64,000 bases of DNA from Chaetomium olivaceum (taxonomy: Eukaryota > Ascomycota > Sordariomycetes > Sordariales > Chaetomiaceae), in contig JAYWVB010000060.1 in NCBI GenBank assembly GCA_039881045.1, positions 62,001 to 126,000 of the forward strand, in the 5' to 3' direction. Within the stretch, counting starts at the first letter, position 1; each line of letters opens with the position of its first letter. Made by a program: the position numbers and the translations under genes. Shown piece after piece: positions 1-9,334 of the stretch. Below the pieces are notes generated by a model. It did no database searches. It was not told where the DNA came from and saw nothing but the letters and a program-made list of their open reading frames with translations.

Positions 1-111
1 ACGAGGGTTGGCGGTGGCCGTTTGTCGAGTAGCAGAGCCAAGTTGGTCCTCTTCCCCCATCCATATCCCATCTTCGTCCTTGTCCCATCCCTCCTACCAT
101 CCTTTCCCCGC

Positions 112-710
112 TCACATCATACGGTTCTGCTGTTCCACCTCCCAGATCTCTCTATCAAACCGCGCATCCATGATCATCTGCCCCAGCCTCGACAAGGCCT
201 CCATCATCGCCGCCTCCCGTATATGCTCCCTCGAACCAGGAAACAAGAAAGGCCCAAACGCGCGCGAGCCCCACGGCGAAGCAACACCAATGTACACCGT
301 CCCCGCCGCCTTCCCGTCCTGCGGCCCGGGCCCGGCCACACCCGTCGTGGACAGCCCCCACGTCGTCATCCCGCCATCGGGCGCCCCCTCCACGGCCGTA
401 GCCTTCCTCACCCCCCGGCCATCTGCACCGCCACCTCCGCATGCACCACCCCTTCCTTCTCAATCAGCGCCGCATCCACCCCGAGCAGGGAGCGCTTGAG
501 CGGCGTGGCGTAGGCGACGACGCCGCCGCGGAAGACGGAGCTCGCGCCCGGGACCGAAGTGAGAGCGGCCATGACGCCGCCCGCGGTGAGGGACTCGGCC
601 ACGGCAGCTGTCTCGCCGAGGTCCTGTAACTGGCGGATTACGTGCAGGGCAATGTCCCAGGCGGTTTCGCTGCTCCGGTCCTTGTGGCTTAGGGTGGGGA
701 TGGATGCCAT
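112..710 (-). CDS. CinA C-terminal domain protein (nicotinamide-nucleotide amidase-like), frame broken
   Basis: The protein belongs to the CinA/PncC family, whose bacterial members deamidate nicotinamide mononucleotide to nicotinic acid mononucleotide in pyridine-nucleotide salvage. The reading frame opens at ATG 710. It carries the family segments VAESLTAGGV (about residues 37-46), GGVVAYATPLK (about 62-72), and, in a second frame, TTGVAGPGP followed by GTVYIGVA. The two frames meet at a run of six C on the plus strand (411-416). The first frame stops at 408-410, while the second continues without a stop to 112. One extra G in the sense run would join them into about 199 residues with the expected M-A-G-G-V-R-K junction. 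No intron fits, because no GT-AG pair of usable length is present. The gene is therefore either a frameshifted copy or a consensus error. Family assignment is firm; the activity in fungi is inferred. Confidence 0.8.
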
Positions 711-1356
711 GGTTTGTGATGTGGTGTGGTACTGTGTTGTTGTGGCTTGTTTTGTTGCCGTGTTCTTCTTGATGTCTTGTTCTCGTTCCGTGTAAGTTGT
801 TGAGCTGAGGAGGGAGTGAGAGAATGAGAGACTGATGCGGGGAAGAAGATGGTTGTGTGGGAGAGGAGAACGATGTCTGCTGTCAGAAGTGAGAAGTTAA
901 GTAGGCACAGAGATCAAGCTTCTCTCGGCCTTTGACTCACAGGGCTCGACAAAGCATGTTCTGGCACACCTGCTTGTTACCGTCAGTTTGCTCCGTGAAT
1001 TAGGCAGCTCTTTGCCCAACTCCACATAACGACGAGGCTTCCTGCATGTAAGGCTGCCCAGAAAACCTGTAAGTCAGCAAATCATCCCAACAATGCTCCC
1101 GACTGACCAATGACATCAACTACCGATATCAACTACACCAAACAAGCTCCGGTTACGTGTTGTTTGAGTGCCATCTTTGCCACTTCCACGGCAGGCAAGG
1201 GCTGGATATCAGATGGATATACTCTGTATTACTACTCGTTTCGGTGCCTAGTATGTAACCAACTACTCGCTCTATCGATACAAGTCCTTCCCGTCAACCA
1301 GACACACAGCCCAGTCACCCGTCACATCATCTTGACTGCCAACAAATCCCGACGGC
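711..1356. other. intergenic, 3' side of AGC kinase and 5' flank of CinA-like gene
   Basis: This spacer of about 650 bases carries no supportable gene. It should hold the CinA-like promoter and the kinase 3' end. Confidence 0.5.
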
Positions 1357-4300
1357 TCACCGCAGGCTCCACGGACCGCTGTACATGGCTCGCACAACCG
1401 CAACATCATCCCCCCATCCCTGAAAGCCACCCCGCTGTTGCTGCTGCTGTTGCTGCTGCTGTTGCTGCTGCCGTTTCTCGCCATGTGCATGCACCCCGGA
1501 GCCATGATAGCCCCCCTCATCAACGTGATTCTCTTCATCCTCCCCGCCTCCATCCTCTCCATCCAGCCCAGTAGCACCATTAACAACGTCCCCATCACCC
1601 ACCTCACCAATCACCTCACCCCCACCCCCAACCTCTCCATCGCCATCACCATCCTCCTCCCCCGAATCACCCCTCATCCTCGTCCACTCATACCCCAAAA
1701 ACGCCGTCCGCCGCCTCACCTCCATCGCAACATCCCTCGTCCGCCCATCCCTCAACAACTTATCACGCGGCCGCCTGCGCTGCTCCCTCTGCCCCTCTTT
1801 CCCCTCACCAGCACCAGCACCGCCAAACCGCCTCACAAACCCCCTCAAATACGCCCGCTCCGCCTCCGTCGTATCAGCCAGCGTCATCTGCGCCAGATAC
1901 GCCTCCAGAACGCGCAGCTTGGTGTCAACGCCATCCTGGTGCGGCGGCGGCGGCGGCGGGGTCGCCAGCACCGTCAGCGCGAGGCTCTGGAGCGGGTACC
2001 GCAGCGGGCGGAGGAAGGCGAGTTGCTCCTCTTGTTGTTGTTGTTGCTGCTGTGCGAGGACGGGCGCCGTGGTGGTGGTGGCTGTGGGGAGGGCGGGTTG
2101 GAAGTGAGCTGGGGTGGCAGCGGATTCGAGAGACGGGAGGAGCTGTAAGGGGGTGGTTGTTGTTGGTGTTGGTGAGTAGCAGTTTGTGTCGCTTGTTACG
2201 GGGGGGCTGTAGCTTTGGAGATAACCGTCGCCGCCGCCGCCAAGATAGGGGTGGGCGTGTGGAATGGGGGTGGGGAAACATGCCGTGGCAGACCAGCCCA
2301 GGATGGAGCAAGCGGGCGGGGAGAAGAGCATGTTGGGGCTCCGCTCGGCGGCGCCGTCATTGGCATCGTTGAATTGGACGTCGTCGTCTGCGGCCGCGCT
2401 CTCGCTCCCGTCGCTCACCGACCCGCCGTCGTCAAAGTAGTGCGTGTCGTCGACAGAACGGAGTTTGGGCACCAGCGGCGGCTCCAGCTCGTGCAGGCGC
2501 TCCCAGGGGATGTGGCGGAACCACTTATGTGCCTTGATGTCTTCGGCGTCGTAGGGGAACACGTAGCGGCCGGCAAAGTCGCGCATCTTGGAGCCGGCCC
2601 CGGATGACGAGGATGAGGACGACGACGTGATCAGGTCCTTCATGCGGTACCGCTCCGAGCAGAGCCGGTACTCCTTGTCCGCAATCAGCGAAAGCATCAG
2701 ATGCTGGCACCGGCGGGATACGGTGGGGCGCGGCGGGAAGCCGAAGGTCTCATGGTGCCGCAGGATGTTGTCCTTCGTCTCGCGCCGGCCGCCTTCAGAC
2801 AGAAAGGGGGTGTGGCCGTAGATGCACTCAAACAGGATGACGCCGACGCTCCACTAGTCACATCGTGCGTCGTACCTCCTCCCCTGGATTACCTCCGGGG
2901 CCATGTACTGGCTAGTCCCAACGACGCTCCTGGCAGCATGTCGGATCCCGCACCGGTTGCGCCAGCTAAGCAGCGGCTCGCCGTCCTGTCCGACTTTCCT
3001 GTCGTGCCTCGCGATGGCAGCTGTGATACCGCTGGACCGCTTTTCCGTCTCGGGGTCGCGGTCGTCGCTCTGGTCCTTATCGTCGCCGTCAACCTGGATG
3101 CCCAACTTCCGCACCAGGCTCTACCGATGGCTGTTGTAGTAGGTCGCGTCGTGGGACCAGTGCCCATCAAAGGCCAAGCCGAAGTCGCTGATCTTGAGGT
3201 GGCCCGAGGCCGATACCAGGAAGTTGTCGGGTTTGATGTCGCGGTGGATGCACTTGAGCGAGTGCGCCGCCTCGACGCAGAGGATGATCTCGGCGATGTA
3301 GAAGCGCGCCACCGACTCGTGTAGGACGTTCTCGCGGATCAGGAGACTTAGGAAGTCGCCGCCCGGCATGTACTCCATGACTAAATACAGATTCGTCAGG
3401 TCCTGGAAGCTGGCCACGAGGGGCACGATCCTAACAGGGTCAGTAATGGATTGCTCAGGGAGCCATCTCAGGGGGGCATCTGCAGGAGCGCATAAGACTC
3501 ACCACCGTGACCCCTCGCTCGCCACCAGGATATCTCTCTCGGCCCTTAAATGCCCCTCCTGGCTTGTTCTAAGCATTTTGCTCTTCCGGATAACTTTCAT
3601 GGCGTACACTCTCCCGGCCCGTCCACGCTCCCTCACAAGCCGTACGACTCCAAAGCTCCCCTTTCCCAGCACACTCACCGTCTCGTATCCCCGGTAACTC
3701 AACAACCCCCCTGTCGGCATCCGGCCCACACTACTTCCATGTCCATCTCCATGCCCGTCCCCATTCCCAGCCCCATACCCATTATCATTATCATTCCCAC
3801 CACCCATCTCCTCCCCACCCACTCCATTCCCATTCCCATCTCTCTCTAACCTAAAACCCAAACCAGAATTACCCGAACCCACAGTTACCAACCCCAACCC
3901 CCTCGCCTTCACAACCCTCATCTCCCTCAAATATTCACTCTCCCTCCTCCAAAACCTCACCCTCGCCGCAGCAGCCCCTCCAGCACCAAACCCAAGTCCA
4001 CCACCACCACTCTCACCCCCTCCTCCTTTCCCACCTTCCTTACCACGCCCACCTCCTTTCCCTTTCCCTTTACCACTCCCATCCCCGTTCCCACCCTTCC
4101 CCCCAACCCCCCCACCATTCAAATTCCCACCAACCCGGTTCCGATTAAACAGCTCCGTCTCCAGCATCTGCTGCCGCATCTGTCTCGGCGACGGGCCCGG
4201 CCCCAGCAGCCTGCCGAAATGGGTTTCTAAAAAGATCTTGGCGGCGGCGGCGCGCTCGGCTGTGGCTATGCTGGGTGTTATTGGAGGAGTTACTGGAGTT

Positions 4301-4880
4301 GTAGTTGGAGTTGTTGGGGTGGTAGTTTGCGTGAAGGTGTGGGTTGAGGTGCGGGCTGGGGTGATGGGTGTTGGGGGCGCGGGAATGGGGAGGCGGTAGG
4401 GGTGGAGGAGGTGGCTGATGGGGTTGATCGGGGTCGGGCGTCTGTTGGTGGTGCTATTGGGGGTGGGGATTGTTGTTGTGGTTGTTGTTGCTTTGGGAGG
4501 TGTGGTTGGGAGGTGGTGATTGTTGTTGTTGTTAGGGCGTTTCGGGGTGGACGGCGGCGTTGCTCTTCCCCTGGTATCCGGACACGGAAGGCGGTTCAGG
4601 GCCTGGTTTCGTCCGCGACCTATCGTGTTGGGGTCTTGTGTCTTGAAAGTGGACTCTGTCGACGTCTTTTGGGTTGTCTTGCCCGAGTTGCTAGTAGAAA
4701 CGCTGGTTTTGCTGGAGCTGATGTTGGATGCCGTGGTGTGCGTGGGACTGGAGCTGGAGGCTGACTCTGGCCCCGTCCCGACCCCCTGAAAGGTCTCCTT
4801 CAACAACGGCCGGCTCTTCTGCGGCGTTCTGCGGACGACGGTCGTCGCTCCAGGGGAGGGCGGAATATGGCGTTGGACAT
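1357..4880 (-). pseudogene. NDR-like AGC serine/threonine kinase with two in-frame TAG codons
   Basis: The order of motifs is that of the fungal NDR-related AGC kinases with a long insert between the DFG segment and the APE segment. Seen are the glycine loop LGKGSFGVVRLV, the VAIK-type lysine in VYAMKVIRKS, HRDIKPDN, DFGLAF, then a charged insert, then GTSQYMAPEV and a C-terminal YPFDAED-like tail (here VFPYDAEDIKAHKWFR). The N-terminus is long and low-complexity (S/T/N, then G-rich), and the C-terminus has a 12-residue glutamine run. One intron is clear at 3431-3502 (GTGAGT...TTAG, splitting a Trp codon). The likely ATG is at 4880, but it is linked to the main frame only if one base is missing near 4846-4850. 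Two TAG codons interrupt an otherwise open frame, at 3121-3123 in the insert and at 2854-2856, where the family has Asp-Trp-Trp-Ser. The frame stays open and conserved afterwards. As written, the product would lack the C-lobe. Confidence 0.75.
1435..1470 (+). repeat. CTG/TTG trinucleotide run (polyglutamine on the minus strand)
   Basis: Thirty-six bases of CTG and TTG units read as twelve consecutive Gln codons in the C-terminal tail of the minus-strand kinase gene. CAG and CAA codons are mixed, which usually limits slippage. Confidence 0.9.
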
Positions 4881-5976
4881 TTTGTGAATGCCCGATATCA
4901 AGGCGGACTTCGTTTCGTGCTCACCGGGGGATGGATTGGGCTGCTCCACGGCGACGAGCTGTTCGGAGGCTAGCATCCCAGTGTCAGTACAGGACCGGCA
5001 AAATTGTCGTCGACCAGCACTTACAACTGTTGGTGAGTGACTTGAGAGCAGTGACCACCTTGGCCTTCTGCCGGCGGAGCTTGGCAGAAAGCGTGGAACT
5101 AGATTTAGCTGAGGCGGGATAGCAGCCGCCGGAGACGACTTCTGGCGTGTTCTCGGGCCTAGAGAGGAGTCGCCCGCCTGACTTGGGTCCCGGGCGAGAT
5201 GCTCGTTCATGTCGTTATCTAGTCCATGGAATACGGGTTTGGTAATACTGCAGTATGTGGTTGAGTTCCTAAAGCTAACGAATGTCGGGGAGATGCAACC
5301 GGCGGTAAAACAGGCTTGGAGCAATTCCGAACCGGATAGGACCCAGAGACGAGACGGGATTCAGTCAAGGTAAGAGTGAGTAAGCCGTTAACCTATCCTC
5401 GGCAGCCCCTTCCTCCACCCCTCTGGGCAATTCGAGCTTGAGGCCCATGGCATAGAGAGAGCAAGATAATCTGGCAGGAGTCACTATGCCAGCAATCCCC
5501 CCACGACAGACAACCCCGGCCAAGGTAAAATACGGTGAACGTGGGAAATATCACGAAACGTAGCGAGCGAAGAAAACGACTGAATGTATCTTCGAAATAC
5601 CGAGATATCATTGCGCCTATGAACAGAGTAAAAGCAGTGACAAGAAAACCTTCCGAAAGACTTTTTAGTTCGCCGACCCAGATGCAATGTAGACGTCGTC
5701 ATCCCGTCAAACCGTGTCTGCTCCCCATAGAGCGAGGGATCCTCGCAGACTGCGCCAGGTCAGAAGTCTCCACGGTGCTGTGCATTAACCCGCAGCGGGG
5801 ACAGCAAACCAAAGGAAATTAAGCGGCCTAGATCTCGAGGCGCGAGTGAGGCAGACAAGAAACATGGAATCCTCATAAAGTACAGAAACAAGCAACGACC
5901 AACGCCGCGCTCAGGATACCGAGAGAAGGCAGTCCAGAAATGGATCTTCACAAAGTGTTCCAACACGGGCTGTTGT
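4881..5976. other. intergenic between AGC kinase start and FKBP 3' end
   Basis: No convincing gene is seen here. An open minus-strand frame runs from 5324 to 4800 without a recognisable domain and overlaps the kinase start; it is more likely kinase leader than a separate gene. The remainder should contain the kinase promoter and the FKBP 3' untranslated region. Confidence 0.45.
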
Positions 5977-7588
5977 TTACTTGATCTCGAGCAGCTTGAC
6001 GTCGAAGATGAGCGTGCTGTTCGCCGGGATGCCGGGGATCGCGCGGCTGCCGTAGGCGAGGTGGGCGGGGATGGTCAGGCGGCGCTCACCGCCAACGGAC
6101 ATGCCGGCAATGCCGATGTCCCAACCCTTGATGACCTCGCCCTTGCCGATCTTGAAGGAGAACGGCGCGCCCTTCTTGTTGGCTATATCATTGCGGGTTA
6201 GCCGAGTTCATTGCAAAAAGCTTCACTCATGGCGACTTACAGTCAAACACCTTGCCGTTCTGGAGCTTGCCGATGTACCGCATGCCGACCTTGTCGCCAT
6301 TCTTCGCGGTGCGGCCGCTGCCGGTCTTGCGGTCGTCGATGGTGACGCCCTGAACAACCTTGACGCCACCAGCAGCCTTCTTCTCGCCCTTGGCCTCGGC
6401 CTTGTTCTCGGCCTTGTCCTTGGCGGGACCGGTCGGGCCCTGTTCCAGGTTCTTGGCGAACTGAACCTTCTTGTCGCCCTTGGCGGCCGACTCCTTGGCC
6501 TTGGCCTCGGCGGCGACGGCCTCGCCCTGGTTGTTCTTGAGCTTCTTTTGCTTCTTGCTCGCCTTCTTCTCGTCCTTGGCCATGATCTCGTCGAGACCCT
6601 CGGCCTCCTCCTCGGCAGCCCGCTTCTTGCTCTTCTTGGTCTGGACAAGCTTGGGGGCCTCCTCCTCGTCGGTGTCAATCTCCTTGATCCGGGGGGTGCC
6701 CTCGAGGTCATCGAGCTCATCGCTCATCTCGTCCGAATCCTCGTCCTCGAGGCCGGGGGGAAGGTCGTACTCGTCGTCCGAGTACTCCTCGTCATCGTCC
6801 TCCTCCTCGTCCTGGGGAACGACGTAGTTTCCGGTGAGGTACACGGGGTGCGTGCCCTTGACGCTGAAGAAAATCTTCTCGCCCTCGCCAACTGTAATGT
6901 CGATAGGCTGCTGGTAGGTCTGTGACGGGGGTTAGTCTATTTGATCCAGCGGGTTTGGCCATGTTGGAGGGTGTTTACGTACGCGCTCAGTGTCGAGAGT
7001 GCACACGACGTACTCCTCCATGTTGGCGTCAGGAGCATCGTCGTCCTCCTCATCGCTCTCCTCCTCATCCTCGTCGCTAGCCTTGCTCTTGCCCTTGCTC
7101 TTGGCACCATTGGGCTTGGCATCCTCCATCTCATCGTCCGAGTCCTCTTTGGTGGCCTCGAGGATCTTCTTGATGGCGGCGGCGCGGCGCGCCTTGCTGG
7201 ACTTGGAAGGGTCGCTGGGGCCACCGTTGGCTTCCTCATCCTCCTCGTCCGACTCCTCATCGTCATCCCCACCGCCGAGGAGCGACTCGAGGTAGTCGTC
7301 CTCATCTTCATCATCCTCATCCACATTGGCCTTGTAGATCTTCAAGGTCGAGCGGGGGACTGAAGGTACATTACCCTGTCCGTCGGTCTCCGGGGCCGCG
7401 GTGGGGTCAATGGCCGCCATGGTGATGCGAATCTGAAGCGAAATATTAGCAATCCTGAAGGCGCATGCTGTAAGCTGGTAATGGATAATGGACGTACCGT
7501 CGCGCGGGAACTCAATCTCGGCGGGGACCAAGAGCTCTCCCGTAGGAATCTCAAGGCCGTAAACGGCGACAGGCAGAAGCGGCGACAT
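5977..7588 (-). CDS. fpr4: FK506-binding protein 4-type nucleolar peptidyl-prolyl isomerase
   Basis: This is a nuclear FKBP of the yeast Fpr3/Fpr4 kind. Members isomerise X-Pro bonds and act on histone tails and ribosomal chromatin. The N-terminus MSPLLPVAVYGLEIP starts the nucleoplasmin-like part, followed by long Asp/Glu tracts alternating with Lys-rich patches. The C-terminal FKBP domain runs from about VVQGVTIDDRKTGSG through MRYIGKL, GWDIGIAGM and AYGSRAIPGIPANS to the final LLEIK. Introns are at 6183-6240 and 6920-6982, both with GTAAGT/GTACGT donors. A first intron is expected at 7433-7497 (GTACGT...TTCAG), but its use breaks the frame by one. Two more bases in the CGCGCG run at 7501-7506 would give the junction FPRAT-IRITM expected from the family. 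Without splicing, the frame is open through this stretch, so a read-through isoform is possible. The corrected length is about 475 residues. Confidence 0.9.
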
Positions 7589-8390
7589 CTTGATGCGGGG
7601 TGCAATCGGGCTTGGATGGATTAATGGACTGTAAAGAACTGGGATTGGCCTCCAAATTGAATGTACTAGAGGGATACCAGAAGATCTATTCGGGTTGATG
7701 AGGGGGGGATGAAGATGTGAAGGAAGTTGAAGGGAAGCCGACTGATCGAAAAGTCGGTTCTGCAAGAATCCTTCAGCCGACGGAGCTCGAATCCAGAAAA
7801 TTTTGGAGCCGCCCCCACAGTTTGCGGGCGATAAGATCTTATCGCCCCACTCGCTCCCCGGCCAACCATGCTGGACCCCGCCAAAATGGTCACCGCCTAC
7901 TACCTTTGGGTTAGCGGCCCCCATAACCATGTTTTGACAGTCCAGTCCGAGGCGCTTTTCTCTTCCCGACCGAGTCTGGCCTCGAGTTGACCTGAAAACC
8001 CAAGAACAAACTCGGGTATCGAGGAAAAGAAGGTAAAAGATGAGAGAGCGCAAATTGTATTCATTCTTTAGCATAGCAATTGACTTCCGTTTTTATTCCA
8101 TATTTTTTATTTGATTTTTCTATTCGTCTTACCTCTCTTCCGCCTATTCTTCCTCGGGGGAATAATCGCATTGTTTCTATCTTATCAATTCAAACTCGGC
8201 TCATTCAACACACTCAACATGAAAGGCCATACGGTATCTATGGAATCAAAATCGAGCGACTCTCCAGAGCTTTCTGTTTATAAGGCTGGTTGTCTTAAAA
8301 CGGGTATATGATCTGGATATCTTGTTCATCTATTTAGTTATTTATTTATCTTACAACTTTTTTGTCATCCCCAACTTGCCCTCGCCCTCC
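7589..8390. other. intergenic, FKBP promoter and DJ-1-like 3' end
   Basis: Both neighbours are on the minus strand, so this spacer holds the FKBP promoter and the downstream end of the DJ-1-like gene. From about 8040 to 8370 it is clearly A+T-richer than the flanks. No gene is seen. Confidence 0.5.
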
Positions 8391-9334
8391 TCAAGTTGTC
8401 TTCTTCTTCCCAAACCCCATCAACACAGCTTTCAGAATCTGCCACACAACCCCCAAATTCATGGCCATCTTCCCAGTCTCATATCTCTGCGGCCTGTCCC
8501 CCGTCTCCGTCATCACCAAGCCAAACTCTGCCACCGGCCCCGGGAATCGGCCGCTGGTTCTGGCATAGGCCGCAACCAAGTCATTCCCGTTTGTGATGCC
8601 ACCTGTATTGACATTCCCAGTCAGTCAAATGGTTCCCCTCATACACACCCCCTGGGAAGAGAGAAAGAGAAACAGATAAGAAAAAGAAGAACTCACCACT
8701 ACTCCACACATTCCCATCCCTCACCCACCTCAACTCCTCCCCCACCCACTGCACCCCCTCAAACCGCTTTGCCAAATCCCCCTGCAAACCCCTCGGCCCA
8801 CACGCCTGGCGACCCTTCAGCAGGCCCGCGGCGCCGCACAGGTAGATGCCCGTGCACACGCTCAGGATGTCGGTTTTCGGTTGCGCCGCGTGCGCCGCCA
8901 GCCAGTCGGTGGCCTCGGGGTGCTTGGCCCAGTCTGTTGTCGGGTCCGGCCCGGGCACGAGCACGACGTCGAGCTGGCCGGGCTGGACGGCGGCGTCGGA
9001 GAGGTGGTGGGTGCTGGAGAGCCGGGCGGCTGAGGTCATGGGGATGGGGTTCTTGGGTTGGATGGTGGATATGTCTGTTGGTTTTGGGCGTGGCTGGTTA
9101 GTGGGAGGTAGGGTGTGAGACGGAGAGAGGTTAGGGGCTTGGGGGAGGGTTACAGAATATCTGAACGCTTGGGGCGAGGTTGGCGATCGGGCCTGGGGCG
9201 GCATCGCCGAGTATGGTGAAGTACTCGTGGCTCATGGTGCCAAGGATGTCGACACAGGCCATGTCTAGTAACTGGCAGTCCGTTGGGATGAAGACCCCGA
9301 CGCGGACGGTCGGGCGAGAATCAGTGGCCGTCAT
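8391..9334 (-). CDS. DJ-1/PfpI family protein
   Basis: The protein is a class I glutamine-amidotransferase-like (DJ-1/PfpI) fold member. The N-terminal strand VRVGVFIPTDCQLLDMACVD is typical, and the nucleophile elbow is ILSVCTGIYLCGAAGLL with the expected Cys. Downstream are the segments VRDGNVWSSGGITNGNDL and a C-terminal helix ending GKKKTT. Three exons are joined by introns at 9075-9153 (GTAACC donor, ACAG acceptor) and 8603-8696 (GTGAGT, ACAG). Both close in frame to give 256 residues without any correction. I chose ATG 9334 because the longer in-frame opening at 9358 is not an ATG. The family includes proteases, glyoxalases, chaperones and isonitrile hydratases, so the substrate cannot be named from sequence. 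Its intactness contrasts with several neighbours. Confidence 0.88.

Noticed and set aside
1438..2148. Plus-strand open frame of 236 codons opposite the AGC kinase tail
   Set aside because: It is the complement of the polyglutamine and Asp/Gly-rich kinase tail and has only Leu, Pro and Thr runs.
2857..2880. Very short intron removing the TAG at 2854-2856
   Set aside because: The only GT-AG pairs around the codon are 8 and 22 bases apart, too short for a spliceosomal intron, and they would break the frame.
6071..6925. Plus-strand open frame of 284 codons with Leu/Val runs opposite FPR4
   Set aside because: It mirrors the Asp/Glu/Lys tracts of the FKBP gene; the apparent hydrophobicity is an antisense effect.
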